Assembly (NCBI RefSeq): GCF_013408535.1
Contig: NZ_JACBZA010000001.1
Coordinates: forward strand, 2,998,850 to 3,062,849
From: Actinopolymorpha cephalotaxi
GTDB lineage: Bacteria; Actinomycetota; Actinomycetes; Propionibacteriales; Actinopolymorphaceae
Direction of reading: 5' to 3'
DNA length: 64,000 nt
The position numbers and the translations under genes are program-made. The notes beneath the pieces are model-generated. The model was not told the DNA's origin. It saw nothing but the letters and a program-made list of their open reading frames with translations, and made no database searches. Positions 53,059 to 60,379 of this stretch are shown here, in pieces. Position 1 is the stretch's first letter, and each line of letters starts with the position of its first letter.

Positions 53059-54300
53059 TTACGCGTAGACCGCGTCCAGGTCCACGTCCCCGTCGGCGAG
53101 CTTGCCCGGATCGACCTCACGCCCGGACCGGATCAGCGCCTGGATGGCGTCCTGAACGTCCCAGACGTTGACGTTCATGCCCGCGACGACCCGGCCCTTG
53201 CGCAGCCAGAACGCCACGAACTCCCGTCCGTCCAGGTCACCGCGCACCACCACGTCGTCGTACCCGTCCGGCCCGACGTCCCCGGAGTACTCCATGCCCA
53301 GGTCGTACTGGTCGCTGAAGAAGAACGGCACCGCGTCGTACGCCGCGTCGGCGCCCAGCATCGCCCGGCCCGCGGCGGCACCGCCGTCCTGGGCGTTGGC
53401 CCAGTGCTCCACGTGCAGCCGGCGGCCGAACGTCGGTGAGTGCCACCGCGCGACGTCGCCCGCGGCGTAGACGTCCGGGTCGGAGGTACGCAGCCGCTCG
53501 TCGGTGAGCACTCCCTTGTCGACGTCCAGCCCGGCGGCCTCGGCCAGCTCGACGTCCGGGGCCACGCCGACGCCGACGATCACCGCGTCCGCGGCCAGCT
53601 CCTCGCCGGCTCCGGTGACCACGCCGGTCACCTTCCCGCCGTCGCCGCTGATCTGCTCGACGGAGGCGCCGAACCGGAACTCCACCCCGTGGTCGCGGTG
53701 CAGCCGCGCGAACACCTCGCTCATCTGCGATCCCAGCACGGTGTAGAGCGGCCCCGGCTGCGGCTCGACCACCACCACCTCCGCGCCGTGGTGGCGCGCC
53801 GCGGCCGCGGTCTCCAGGCCGATCCAGCCGGCGCCGACGACCACGACCCGGTCCGCGGCGGCCAGGGTCGCCTTCAGCGTGAGGCAGTCGGTGAGGGTCC
53901 GCAGGTAGTGCACGCCGGCCAGGTCGGCACCGGGAACGTTCAGCCGGCGCACCACCGAGCCGGTCGCCAGCAGCGCCTTGTCGTAGTGGAGCGTCTCACC
54001 GTCGGCCAGCACCACCTCGTGCGCGGACGGGTCCAGCCGCCGCACGGCGACACCGAGGCGGAGCTCGATCCGCTGCTCGTCGTACCACGCCTGGTCGTGG
54101 GTGATCACCGTCACCGGATCGTCGGCGTCGAGGAGGACGCCCTTGGACAGCGGCGGGCGTTCGTACGGAAGCTCGGACTCGCGGGCGACGAGCACGACCC
54201 GGCCGGAGAAACCTTCCGACCGCAACGCCTCCACCGCCTTCGCCGCGGCCAGTCCCCCGCCGATCACGACGTAGGTCTGCTGTCCGGTCTGCTCAGCCAT
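53059..54300 (-). CDS. FAD/NAD(P)H-dependent oxidoreductase (ferredoxin/rubredoxin reductase type)
   Basis: 413 residues with the two-dinucleotide-binding-domain flavoprotein fold. The FAD-binding strand is YVVIGGGLAAAKAVEALR, the NAD(P)H-binding loop is VVVVGAGWIGLETAAAA, and the second FAD contact is DVYAAGDVARW. LPYERPPLSKGVLL is typical of ferredoxin reductases of oxygenase systems. A reductase C-terminal domain closes the protein. It would pass electrons to a small iron-sulfur protein, but no ferredoxin gene is adjacent. Single gene, convergent with the second importer operon. Confidence 0.9.
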   Translation of the reverse strand: MAEQTGQQTYVVIGGGLAAAKAVEALRSEGFSGRVVLVARESELPYERPPLSKGVLLDADDPVTVITHDQAWYDEQRIELRLGVAVRRLDPSAHEVVLADGETLHYDKALLATGSVVRRLNVPGADLAGVHYLRTLTDCLTLKATLAAADRVVVVGAGWIGLETAAAARHHGAEVVVVEPQPGPLYTVLGSQMSEVFARLHRDHGVEFRFGASVEQISGDGGKVTGVVTGAGEELAADAVIVGVGVAPDVELAEAAGLDVDKGVLTDERLRTSDPDVYAAGDVARWHSPTFGRRLHVEHWANAQDGGAAAGRAMLGADAAYDAVPFFFSDQYDLGMEYSGDVGPDGYDDVVVRGDLDGREFVAFWLRKGRVVAGMNVNVWDVQDAIQALIRSGREVDPGKLADGDVDLDAVYA

Positions 54301-54411
54301 GCGGGGAACTCCTTCGAAAGCTCACGTACGGGATTCCCACCGTGCCACAGGCGGGCCCGGCGGAGCAGGATCTCGGCGGGAACCGGCCGCGTGGCCGTAA
54401 TGTCGTGAGGA

Positions 54412-55683
54412 TCAGCGCTGCAGCGAACGCGCCATCGCCACCGCGGACGCATCGGTCAGCGATGCCGTCTGGTCGATGATCACCCGCAGCCGGGCGGCGT
54501 CGTCGGGGGCGGCGGCGAAGTCGGCCCGGAACGCCGGCGCCAGCCCCTCCGGCGCGTGCCGCCGCAGCGCCGACACCAGCCCGTGCACGACCTCCCGCTG
54601 CCGCGACAGCAGGGCGACACGTTCGGCCGACCGCATGACGTACGTCGCGGCGATCCCCTTCAGGACGGCGATCTCCACCCGGGTCTCGTGGGGTACGACG
54701 AGGGAGGCGCGGTAGCGGACCAGCCGGCCCCGGCCGTACTCCGTGTGCGTCGCCTGCTCGGCGGCCAGGCAGAAGCGCCCGATCAGCTGGCTGGTGAGGT
54801 CCTTCAGCGCGGCCAGCGAGCGCCGGTCGCCGTCGTAGTCGGTCGGCGGCCAGTAGCCGAAACCGCGCAGCCGGTCGTACGCCTCGTCGAGTTCGGCGTC
54901 CGCGACGCCGGGGAGGTACCAGTCGCGGACGACCTCCCACACGGTGGCGCGTTCGGCCCGGTCGGCCAGCGCGGACAGCAGGATCCGGCCGAACACCACG
55001 CCGTCCTCCACGTCGTGCACGGAGTACGCCACGTCGTCGGCGAAGTCCATCACCTGGGCCTCCAGGCAGCGGCGCCGGTCGACGCCGGCCCGCAGCCAGC
55101 CGAAGACCTCCAGGTCGTCGTCGTACACGCCGAACTTCGCCCCGGCGTCCGGCGGCCCGTCACCGCGCCGCCAGGGGTACTTCGTCGCGGCGTCGAGGGA
55201 GGCCCGGGTGAGGTTCAGCCCGGCGCTGCGGCCCGTACCATCCCCGGCGAACGTCTTCGCCTCCAGCCGGGTCAGCAGCCGCAGCGTCTGCGCGTTGCCC
55301 TCGAACCCGCCCGCCTCCGCGCACACCTCGTCCAGCGCGGTCTCGCCGTTGTGCCCGAACGGCGGGTGGCCGAGGTCGTGGGCCAGGCAGGCGGTGTCCA
55401 CCACGTCGGGGTCGCAGCCGAGGGACTGGCCGAGCTCGCGGCCCACCTGCGCGACCTCGAGGGTGTGCGTGAGGCGGGTACGGACGAAGTCGTGGATCCC
55501 CGGACCGAGCACCTGCGTCTTGGCGGCGAGCCGGCGCAGTGCCGCCGAGTGCAGGACGCGGGCCCGGTCGCGGGCGAACGGCGTGCGGCCGGCGCTCTTC
55601 GGCGGCTCGCCCACCCAGCGTTCGACATCGGAGGGTTGGTAGCTCGAGTCCTCGTGCCGCTCGCCCGGCGTGGTTCGGTTCAT
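54412..55683 (-). CDS. dgt: dGTP triphosphohydrolase (dNTPase, Dgt)
   Basis: 423 residues; removes triphosphate from dGTP or other dNTPs and so limits nucleotide pools. The HD-domain metal site is clear: [14 protein letters not shown] with the first His, and [16 protein letters not shown] with the HD pair and neighbouring His. The third Asp lies in [14 protein letters not shown]. The N-terminal segment [22 protein letters not shown] is standard. In many actinobacteria dgt is next to dnaG; here about 8.5 kb separate them. Confidence 0.94.
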   Translation of the reverse strand: MNRTTPGERHEDSSYQPSDVERWVGEPPKSAGRTPFARDRARVLHSAALRRLAAKTQVLGPGIHDFVRTRLTHTLEVAQVGRELGQSLGCDPDVVDTACLAHDLGHPPFGHNGETALDEVCAEAGGFEGNAQTLRLLTRLEAKTFAGDGTGRSAGLNLTRASLDAATKYPWRRGDGPPDAGAKFGVYDDDLEVFGWLRAGVDRRRCLEAQVMDFADDVAYSVHDVEDGVVFGRILLSALADRAERATVWEVVRDWYLPGVADAELDEAYDRLRGFGYWPPTDYDGDRRSLAALKDLTSQLIGRFCLAAEQATHTEYGRGRLVRYRASLVVPHETRVEIAVLKGIAATYVMRSAERVALLSRQREVVHGLVSALRRHAPEGLAPAFRADFAAAPDDAARLRVIIDQTASLTDASAVAMARSLQR

Positions 55684-55786
55684 CGCAGCACAGACCCTAT
55701 GGCATCGGCGGACCCCGGCCCGGGCGGAGCCGGTGCCTGGTGCGCGCCTTCCGTAACGACCACGCCGGACGTGCTACAACCACCCC

Positions 55787-56482
55787 ATGAAACGCTACGC
55801 AGTCATGCTGTCACTATTCGTGGCCGCGGTCGCGGTGGCCGCCACCACGACTGCCGTCCCCTCCGCCGCCGCGGCGGCCGGGGAGGCGACCCGAAAGCCC
55901 GCGCAGCCCTCGGTCACGGCGCTCGCGCGGTCTGCCGCCGCGCCCACCCAGGCCACCCAGGCCACCACTCAGGTCGGCCGGGCCGGCCAGGACCGTCCGG
56001 TCATCGCCATCGGCCGGTTCGGGCCCGTCGACGACGGCGGCAACGCGTTGACGTACGACCCGGCGCTGGTGCCGGCCGGAGCGCAGGCGGCGGTGGCCGC
56101 CTACACCTGGCCGTTCGGCACCACCACCGTGCTCGCGGTGACCGGCCTGGTCCCCCGGCGCACCTACGGCGCCCACGTCCACGTGAACGCCTGCGGTGCC
56201 GCGCCGACGGACGCCGGTCCGCACGTGCAGTTCGTCGAGGACCCGGTGCAGCCGTCGGTGGACCCGAGGTACGCCAACCCGCGCAACGAGATCTGGCTGG
56301 ACTTCCGCGCCGACGCCAACGGGGTCGGGTACGCGGTCAGCACCGTCTACTGGCCGATCACCGCCAAGGACGCCGGTTCTGTGGTGATCCACGAGCACCG
56401 CACGAGCAGAGGGCACGGACACGCGGGCATGGCCGGTGCGCGGCTGGCCTGCCTGACCGTCCCCTTCGACCAGGCGCGGTAG
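55787..56482 (+). CDS. Secreted superoxide-dismutase-like protein, apparently lacking the zinc site
   Basis: 231 residues with a signal peptide (MLSLFVAAVAVAATTTA, cleavage probably after AAAAA) and an Ala/Thr/Gln-rich tether. The Cu/Zn-SOD beta-barrel is recognisable. YGAHVHVNACG holds two copper-ligand histidines and a disulfide Cys. GPHVQ holds the bridging His, VVIHEHRT the fourth copper His, and GMAGARLACL the second Cys. The segment after GPHVQ has no histidines where the zinc ligands normally stand, so it resembles copper-only SODs. It would detoxify superoxide outside the membrane. Confidence 0.75.
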   Translation: MKRYAVMLSLFVAAVAVAATTTAVPSAAAAAGEATRKPAQPSVTALARSAAAPTQATQATTQVGRAGQDRPVIAIGRFGPVDDGGNALTYDPALVPAGAQAAVAAYTWPFGTTTVLAVTGLVPRRTYGAHVHVNACGAAPTDAGPHVQFVEDPVQPSVDPRYANPRNEIWLDFRADANGVGYAVSTVYWPITAKDAGSVVIHEHRTSRGHGHAGMAGARLACLTVPFDQAR

Positions 56483-56736
56483 GGGCAGTCCTTCGGGGCA
56501 GTCCTTCGGGCAGTCCTTTGGGCTGGTCCGCGGCGAGGTGGGCTGGTCCGTTGGGAGGACCTGCGTTCAGCCTCGTGACCGATGAGCCCTGTCGGTGCCC
56601 ACCCCTAGGCTGACCCGCACGACGAGGGAAGCGATGGCCGACGCGGCGGTGGCCCTGCCAGGGTCACCGGCCGCGCCGGTCGGTGACGGTCGGTGACGGC
56701 CGACCCCGCGCCTGGCCGATCGTCACCTGGCGACTA

Positions 56737-57807
56737 TCACCACGTCGACGCGCCCACCTTCGGCGACGTGGGGCAGACCGGCTTCGGGGTTGCCGACGTC
56801 GGGGTGACCGGCTTGGGGGTGACCGGCTTGGGGGTGGCCGGGTTCGGGGTGACCCGGGGCGCCGGCGTACGCCCGCCCCGCCACTGCCGGCGAAACTCCC
56901 GCGGCGTACGCCCGGTGCGGGCACGGAACGCGGTCGCGAAGTGCTGGGCGGAGGAGAAGCCCAGCTCCACCGCGACCTGGGTGACGCTCGCGTCGGTCTC
57001 GGCCAGCAGCATCTCCGCCCGGCGCAGCCGCAGCGACCGGTGATAGTTCGCCGGGCTGGCGCCCAACTGCTCGGTGAACAGCTCGCCGAGGTACGCCGGC
57101 GACAGCCCCACCGCCCGGGCCAGCTCGGCCAGCGGCAGCCGCTCACCCGGCGCGGCGTCCAGCAGCCGGCGGGCGTGCGCCACCGCGGGGTGGAGGCCGA
57201 CCTGGCCGGCAACCTCACCCGTGGTCAGCAGCCTGGTCACCTCCACCAGCAGGTGCCGCGCGGTCAGCGTCAGCCCGGTGGCCCGCAGCGACTGGGTGGT
57301 GGTGACCTCGCGCAGGAACGCCTCGAACGGCGCGACCGCCGAGCCCGCGTCGGGCACGTACGCCGGCGCCGACCGCTGCCAGACCGGCAACGCCTCGGGC
57401 AGGTCCGCCAGCAGGGCGGCGGCGTCGAACGCGGCGAACACGTAGTGCCAGGTGGTGCTCGCCGGGCAGACCATGTGGTGGACCGCACCCGGCGGCACGA
57501 CCAGCAGGCCGTTGCGGCCCACGGTGTAGTCGCGGTCACGGACCCGCCAGCGGGTGGCCGGGCCGTCGGTCTGGAGGTACAGCTCCCACACGTCGTGGTG
57601 GTGGGCGCCGATCAGCCAGGACGTCGGCGCGCGCTGGTCGCCGGCGTGCTCGAGCCCGGGTACGCCCGCCCGGCCGAGGTAGGCGTGGAAGCCGGCCGAG
57701 ATCCCGTCCGGCCGTACCACCTCGTCGGTTCCGCCCGCCCCGCCGGCCCCACCAGTCCCGCCCGCCCCACCGGCTCTGCCGGCCCCGCCACCACTGTCCG
57801 CACGCAT
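56737..57807 (-). CDS. AraC-family regulator with cupin sensor and Pro-rich repeat tail
   Basis: 356 residues from ATG 57807. A Gly/Ala-rich N-terminus of about 25 residues precedes an AraC ligand-binding cupin (HHHDVWELYLQTDG, LLVVPPGAVHHMV). The DNA-binding part spans about 210-310 (PLAELARAVGLSPAYLGELF and VTQVAVELGFSSAQHFATAF). The last 35 residues are a repeat of TPKPVTPKP type, encoded by imperfect 15-bp DNA repeats around 56795-56855. It is divergent from the phytanoyl-CoA dioxygenase-like gene 73 bp away and probably controls it. Confidence 0.9.
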   Translation of the reverse strand: MRADSGGGAGRAGGAGGTGGAGGAGGTDEVVRPDGISAGFHAYLGRAGVPGLEHAGDQRAPTSWLIGAHHHDVWELYLQTDGPATRWRVRDRDYTVGRNGLLVVPPGAVHHMVCPASTTWHYVFAAFDAAALLADLPEALPVWQRSAPAYVPDAGSAVAPFEAFLREVTTTQSLRATGLTLTARHLLVEVTRLLTTGEVAGQVGLHPAVAHARRLLDAAPGERLPLAELARAVGLSPAYLGELFTEQLGASPANYHRSLRLRRAEMLLAETDASVTQVAVELGFSSAQHFATAFRARTGRTPREFRRQWRGGRTPAPRVTPNPATPKPVTPKPVTPTSATPKPVCPTSPKVGASTW

Positions 57808-57879
57808 CCGGCGATTGTGTACGTTTCCCGGCCCGCGCGTGAACGCCTGCGACCGCACCCGGCCGTAGCGTCGCGAGAC

Positions 57880-58764
57880 ATGACGACCACGACCGAAGAC
57901 CTGCTCGAACGCTACGCCGACCTGCTGCCGACGCCCGAGGACGTGGCGTTCTACCAGGAGAACGGCTACTGGATCTCCGGGCGCATCCTGCCGCCGGAGG
58001 TGCTCGACTCCGCCGAACGCGGCATGGCGAGCTTCTACGCCGGGCACGCCGACCGCCCGATGCCCGACGGCAGCGACCGGGTGGGCTGGCGGGCCGAGCA
58101 CGGCGACGTACTCCGCAAGAACGACTACACGTCGCTGATCGTCGACGACCTGGCCACCCTGGTGCGGCATCCGCTGATCGGCGCCTGCGCGGCCCGCCTC
58201 AACGGCGAGCCGGAGATCCGGCTCTGGCACGACCAGCTGCTGTACAAGCCGTCCGAGGACGGCCTCACGGAGTCCGGGAAGGTGAACGTCGGCTGGCACA
58301 CCGACCGGCAGTACTGGCGCAGCGCGGCGTCCGCCGACATGCTCACCGCCTGGGTGCCCTTCCACGACGTCGGCGAACGCGAGGGCGCGGTGTCCTTCGT
58401 GGCCGGCAGCCACCGCTGGGAGGACGACGTGGTGCTGGACTTCTTCAACCCCGACCTGTCCACCCTGGACGCGGTGCGAAAGCAGCACGACGTCGAGGTG
58501 GTGGTGGCGGAGATCCCGCGCGGGGCGATGAGCATCCACCACTGCCGTACGGTCCACGGCAGCGGGCCGAACCGCAGCGGCGCGCCGCGGCGGTCGATGG
58601 CGATCCACATGCAGCCGGGGTCGAACCGCTTCGTGGAGCACACCCGGCCCGACGGCACCCTCGCCTTCCACCCCAACGACCAGTACGTACGCCGCGACGC
58701 CGCCGGCCACCCCGACTACACCGACCCGGCCGCCTGCCCGCGGCTGTGGCCGCCCGCCGCCTGA
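57880..58764 (+). CDS. Phytanoyl-CoA dioxygenase (PhyH) family Fe(II)/2-oxoglutarate oxygenase
   Basis: 294 residues. The double-stranded beta-helix has the facial triad HTD in VGWHTDRQYWRS and the distal His in IHHCRTVHGSG, with an Arg for 2-oxoglutarate in APRRSMAIHMQ. LWHDQLLYKPSE and FHDVGEREGAVSFVAGSHRW are typical PhyH segments. Substrates in bacteria range from alkyl chains to amino acids and natural products; none can be assigned. The ATG at 57880 is 73 bp from the divergent AraC regulator, a common regulator-oxygenase arrangement. No strong ribosome site is visible. Confidence 0.88.
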   Translation: MTTTTEDLLERYADLLPTPEDVAFYQENGYWISGRILPPEVLDSAERGMASFYAGHADRPMPDGSDRVGWRAEHGDVLRKNDYTSLIVDDLATLVRHPLIGACAARLNGEPEIRLWHDQLLYKPSEDGLTESGKVNVGWHTDRQYWRSAASADMLTAWVPFHDVGEREGAVSFVAGSHRWEDDVVLDFFNPDLSTLDAVRKQHDVEVVVAEIPRGAMSIHHCRTVHGSGPNRSGAPRRSMAIHMQPGSNRFVEHTRPDGTLAFHPNDQYVRRDAAGHPDYTDPAACPRLWPPAA

Positions 58765-58800
58765 TCGACGGCGACCGGCACCGACCAGTCGGCCGACCAG

Positions 58801-60225
58801 TCAGCCGACCAGGGTGCCGATCCGGCGGCGGAGGTCGGCCACGTCGGGGACGTTCGCGTGCTGCCCGGCGTACCTCCGGAGCTCACGCAGGTCCTCCGCG
58901 GTACGCCGGGACCGCAGCCGGCCCGCGCCCTCCAGCGCGGGCGTTCCCACCGCCACTCCCTCCCGCGGGTCGTCGGTCGCCATCAGCAGCGACGCGAGCT
59001 TGATCCGGGAGATGGTGCGGGACCGGGCGTAGACCGGGGTGTGCCCGGCCACCGCGGCGGCCAGCCGCCGGCCGGCCTCGGTCGGATATCCGCGTACCTC
59101 CAGGTCGAACAACGCGTGCCCGGTGTCGCCGGCGTGCTGGGCCGCGTCGTAATACGCCATCCACGGCGGGTCCTCGGCCGGGTTGGAACGGGCGAACGCG
59201 TCGTCGGCCGCGCCGACCACCCGCAGGGTCTCCCGGGTGCGGCCCAGCCGGGCCAGTCCGCGCGCCCGCGCGGTGAGCAGCATCGCCTGCTCGGTGGGGG
59301 TGATCCGGTCCGAGCGGACCAGGGCCAGGTCGGTCAGCCCGAGCGCCGTGGCGGCCTGGCCCCGCCAGACCGCCAGCCGGGCCATCGAGGAGAGCACCTT
59401 CGCCCGCAGGTGCCAGGTGCCCGCCGCCTCCGCGCAGGCGAGCGCGAACCGGAACAGCCGTTCCGCGTCGGTGAAGGCGTACGCGTCGAAGGCCATGAAC
59501 CCGGCCACGTGCGCGAGATGCCCGACCGCCTCGTGCAGTTCCAGGCGTTCGCGGTGCCCGGCGCCGGCCTGCAGCAGCCGGGCCGACCAGCGCAGCTGTG
59601 CGACCACGGCGTCCCGTACGAAACCGCCGCCGTAGCTGTGGTCCCAGCGGCTGAACAGCACCGCGGCCGCCCGCACGTGCCCGATCTCGTCCCGGCCGAT
59701 CCGCGACGGTATCGGGGTCGCCTCCAGCGGGCCGAGCAGCGCGAACGCGGCGGCCGGCACCAGTCCAGCACCGCCGGCACCGCCGGCACCGGAACCGGCC
59801 GCGGGCGCACCACTCGCGCCTATACGCACCGACAACGCTGCGGTCCCGCCGGAATCTCCCGCGGTCCCGGAGTGACCGTTGCTCCCGGAACCGGTGGTCC
59901 CGGTACCGGCACCACCGACACCTCCGGCACCACCGTTGCCGGCCAGGGCCGGCGCCCGCCGCGGGTTGAAGAAGCCCAGCTCCCGGTCGGTACTCGCCCC
60001 GAGAACGGCCCGGAACGCGTCCCGGTAGAGCTTCTGCGGCCAGCGAATGACTCCGCGCTCGAGCTTCCCCACGTAGTTGGCGTCGATTCCGAACTCGCGA
60101 CCGGTGACCCGGAACAGGTACGTGTTCAGCTGGTCTGCCATCTCCTGCCGGGACATCGCGTGACCGGGAGACTCCCGGGACCCCGTTCTCTCGCGCGCGG
60201 AACGTAACCTCTCGTTGGGCTCCAC
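58801..60225 (-). CDS. XRE-type helix-turn-helix regulator with TPR-like C-terminus
   Basis: 474 residues; GTG at 60225 with GAGGGGG upstream. The N-terminus (about 22-80) is an HTH of the type found in actinobacterial signalling regulators (SRQEMADQLNTYLF, FGIDANYVGKLERGVIRWP). A Gly/Ala/Ser-rich flexible linker follows at about 95-160. Residues 165-470 are helical with TPR-like periodicity (ERLFRFALACAEAAGTWHLR, ALGLTDLALVRSDRIT), probably binding a peptide or other ligand. It may regulate nearby genes, but no target is evident. Confidence 0.85.
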   Translation of the reverse strand: MEPNERLRSARERTGSRESPGHAMSRQEMADQLNTYLFRVTGREFGIDANYVGKLERGVIRWPQKLYRDAFRAVLGASTDRELGFFNPRRAPALAGNGGAGGVGGAGTGTTGSGSNGHSGTAGDSGGTAALSVRIGASGAPAAGSGAGGAGGAGLVPAAAFALLGPLEATPIPSRIGRDEIGHVRAAAVLFSRWDHSYGGGFVRDAVVAQLRWSARLLQAGAGHRERLELHEAVGHLAHVAGFMAFDAYAFTDAERLFRFALACAEAAGTWHLRAKVLSSMARLAVWRGQAATALGLTDLALVRSDRITPTEQAMLLTARARGLARLGRTRETLRVVGAADDAFARSNPAEDPPWMAYYDAAQHAGDTGHALFDLEVRGYPTEAGRRLAAAVAGHTPVYARSRTISRIKLASLLMATDDPREGVAVGTPALEGAGRLRSRRTAEDLRELRRYAGQHANVPDVADLRRRIGTLVG

Positions 60226-60314
60226 GAGGACACCCCCTCAAGGTGGCGGCTCCATGGTTCCACTAGGCACGCGCGAGATCGTCGTGTCAACGAGTGACCG
60301 ACATTGGCACTAAG

Positions 60315-60362
60315 GGCAACCGTCCGGGCAACGCTCAGGGCAACACTCAGGGCGACCTCTCA
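60315..60362. repeat. Four imperfect 12-bp tandem units between the HTH/TPR gene and ppdK
   Basis: Units start at 60315, 60327, 60339 and 60351, with consensus GGCAACNCTCAG and increasing divergence. They lie between the divergent HTH regulator start and the ppdK stop. They could be operator iterons or slippage products. A short rightward open frame reads through them but runs into ppdK antisense. Confidence 0.5.
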
Positions 60363-60379
60363 GGAGACGCCCGCGTCGC

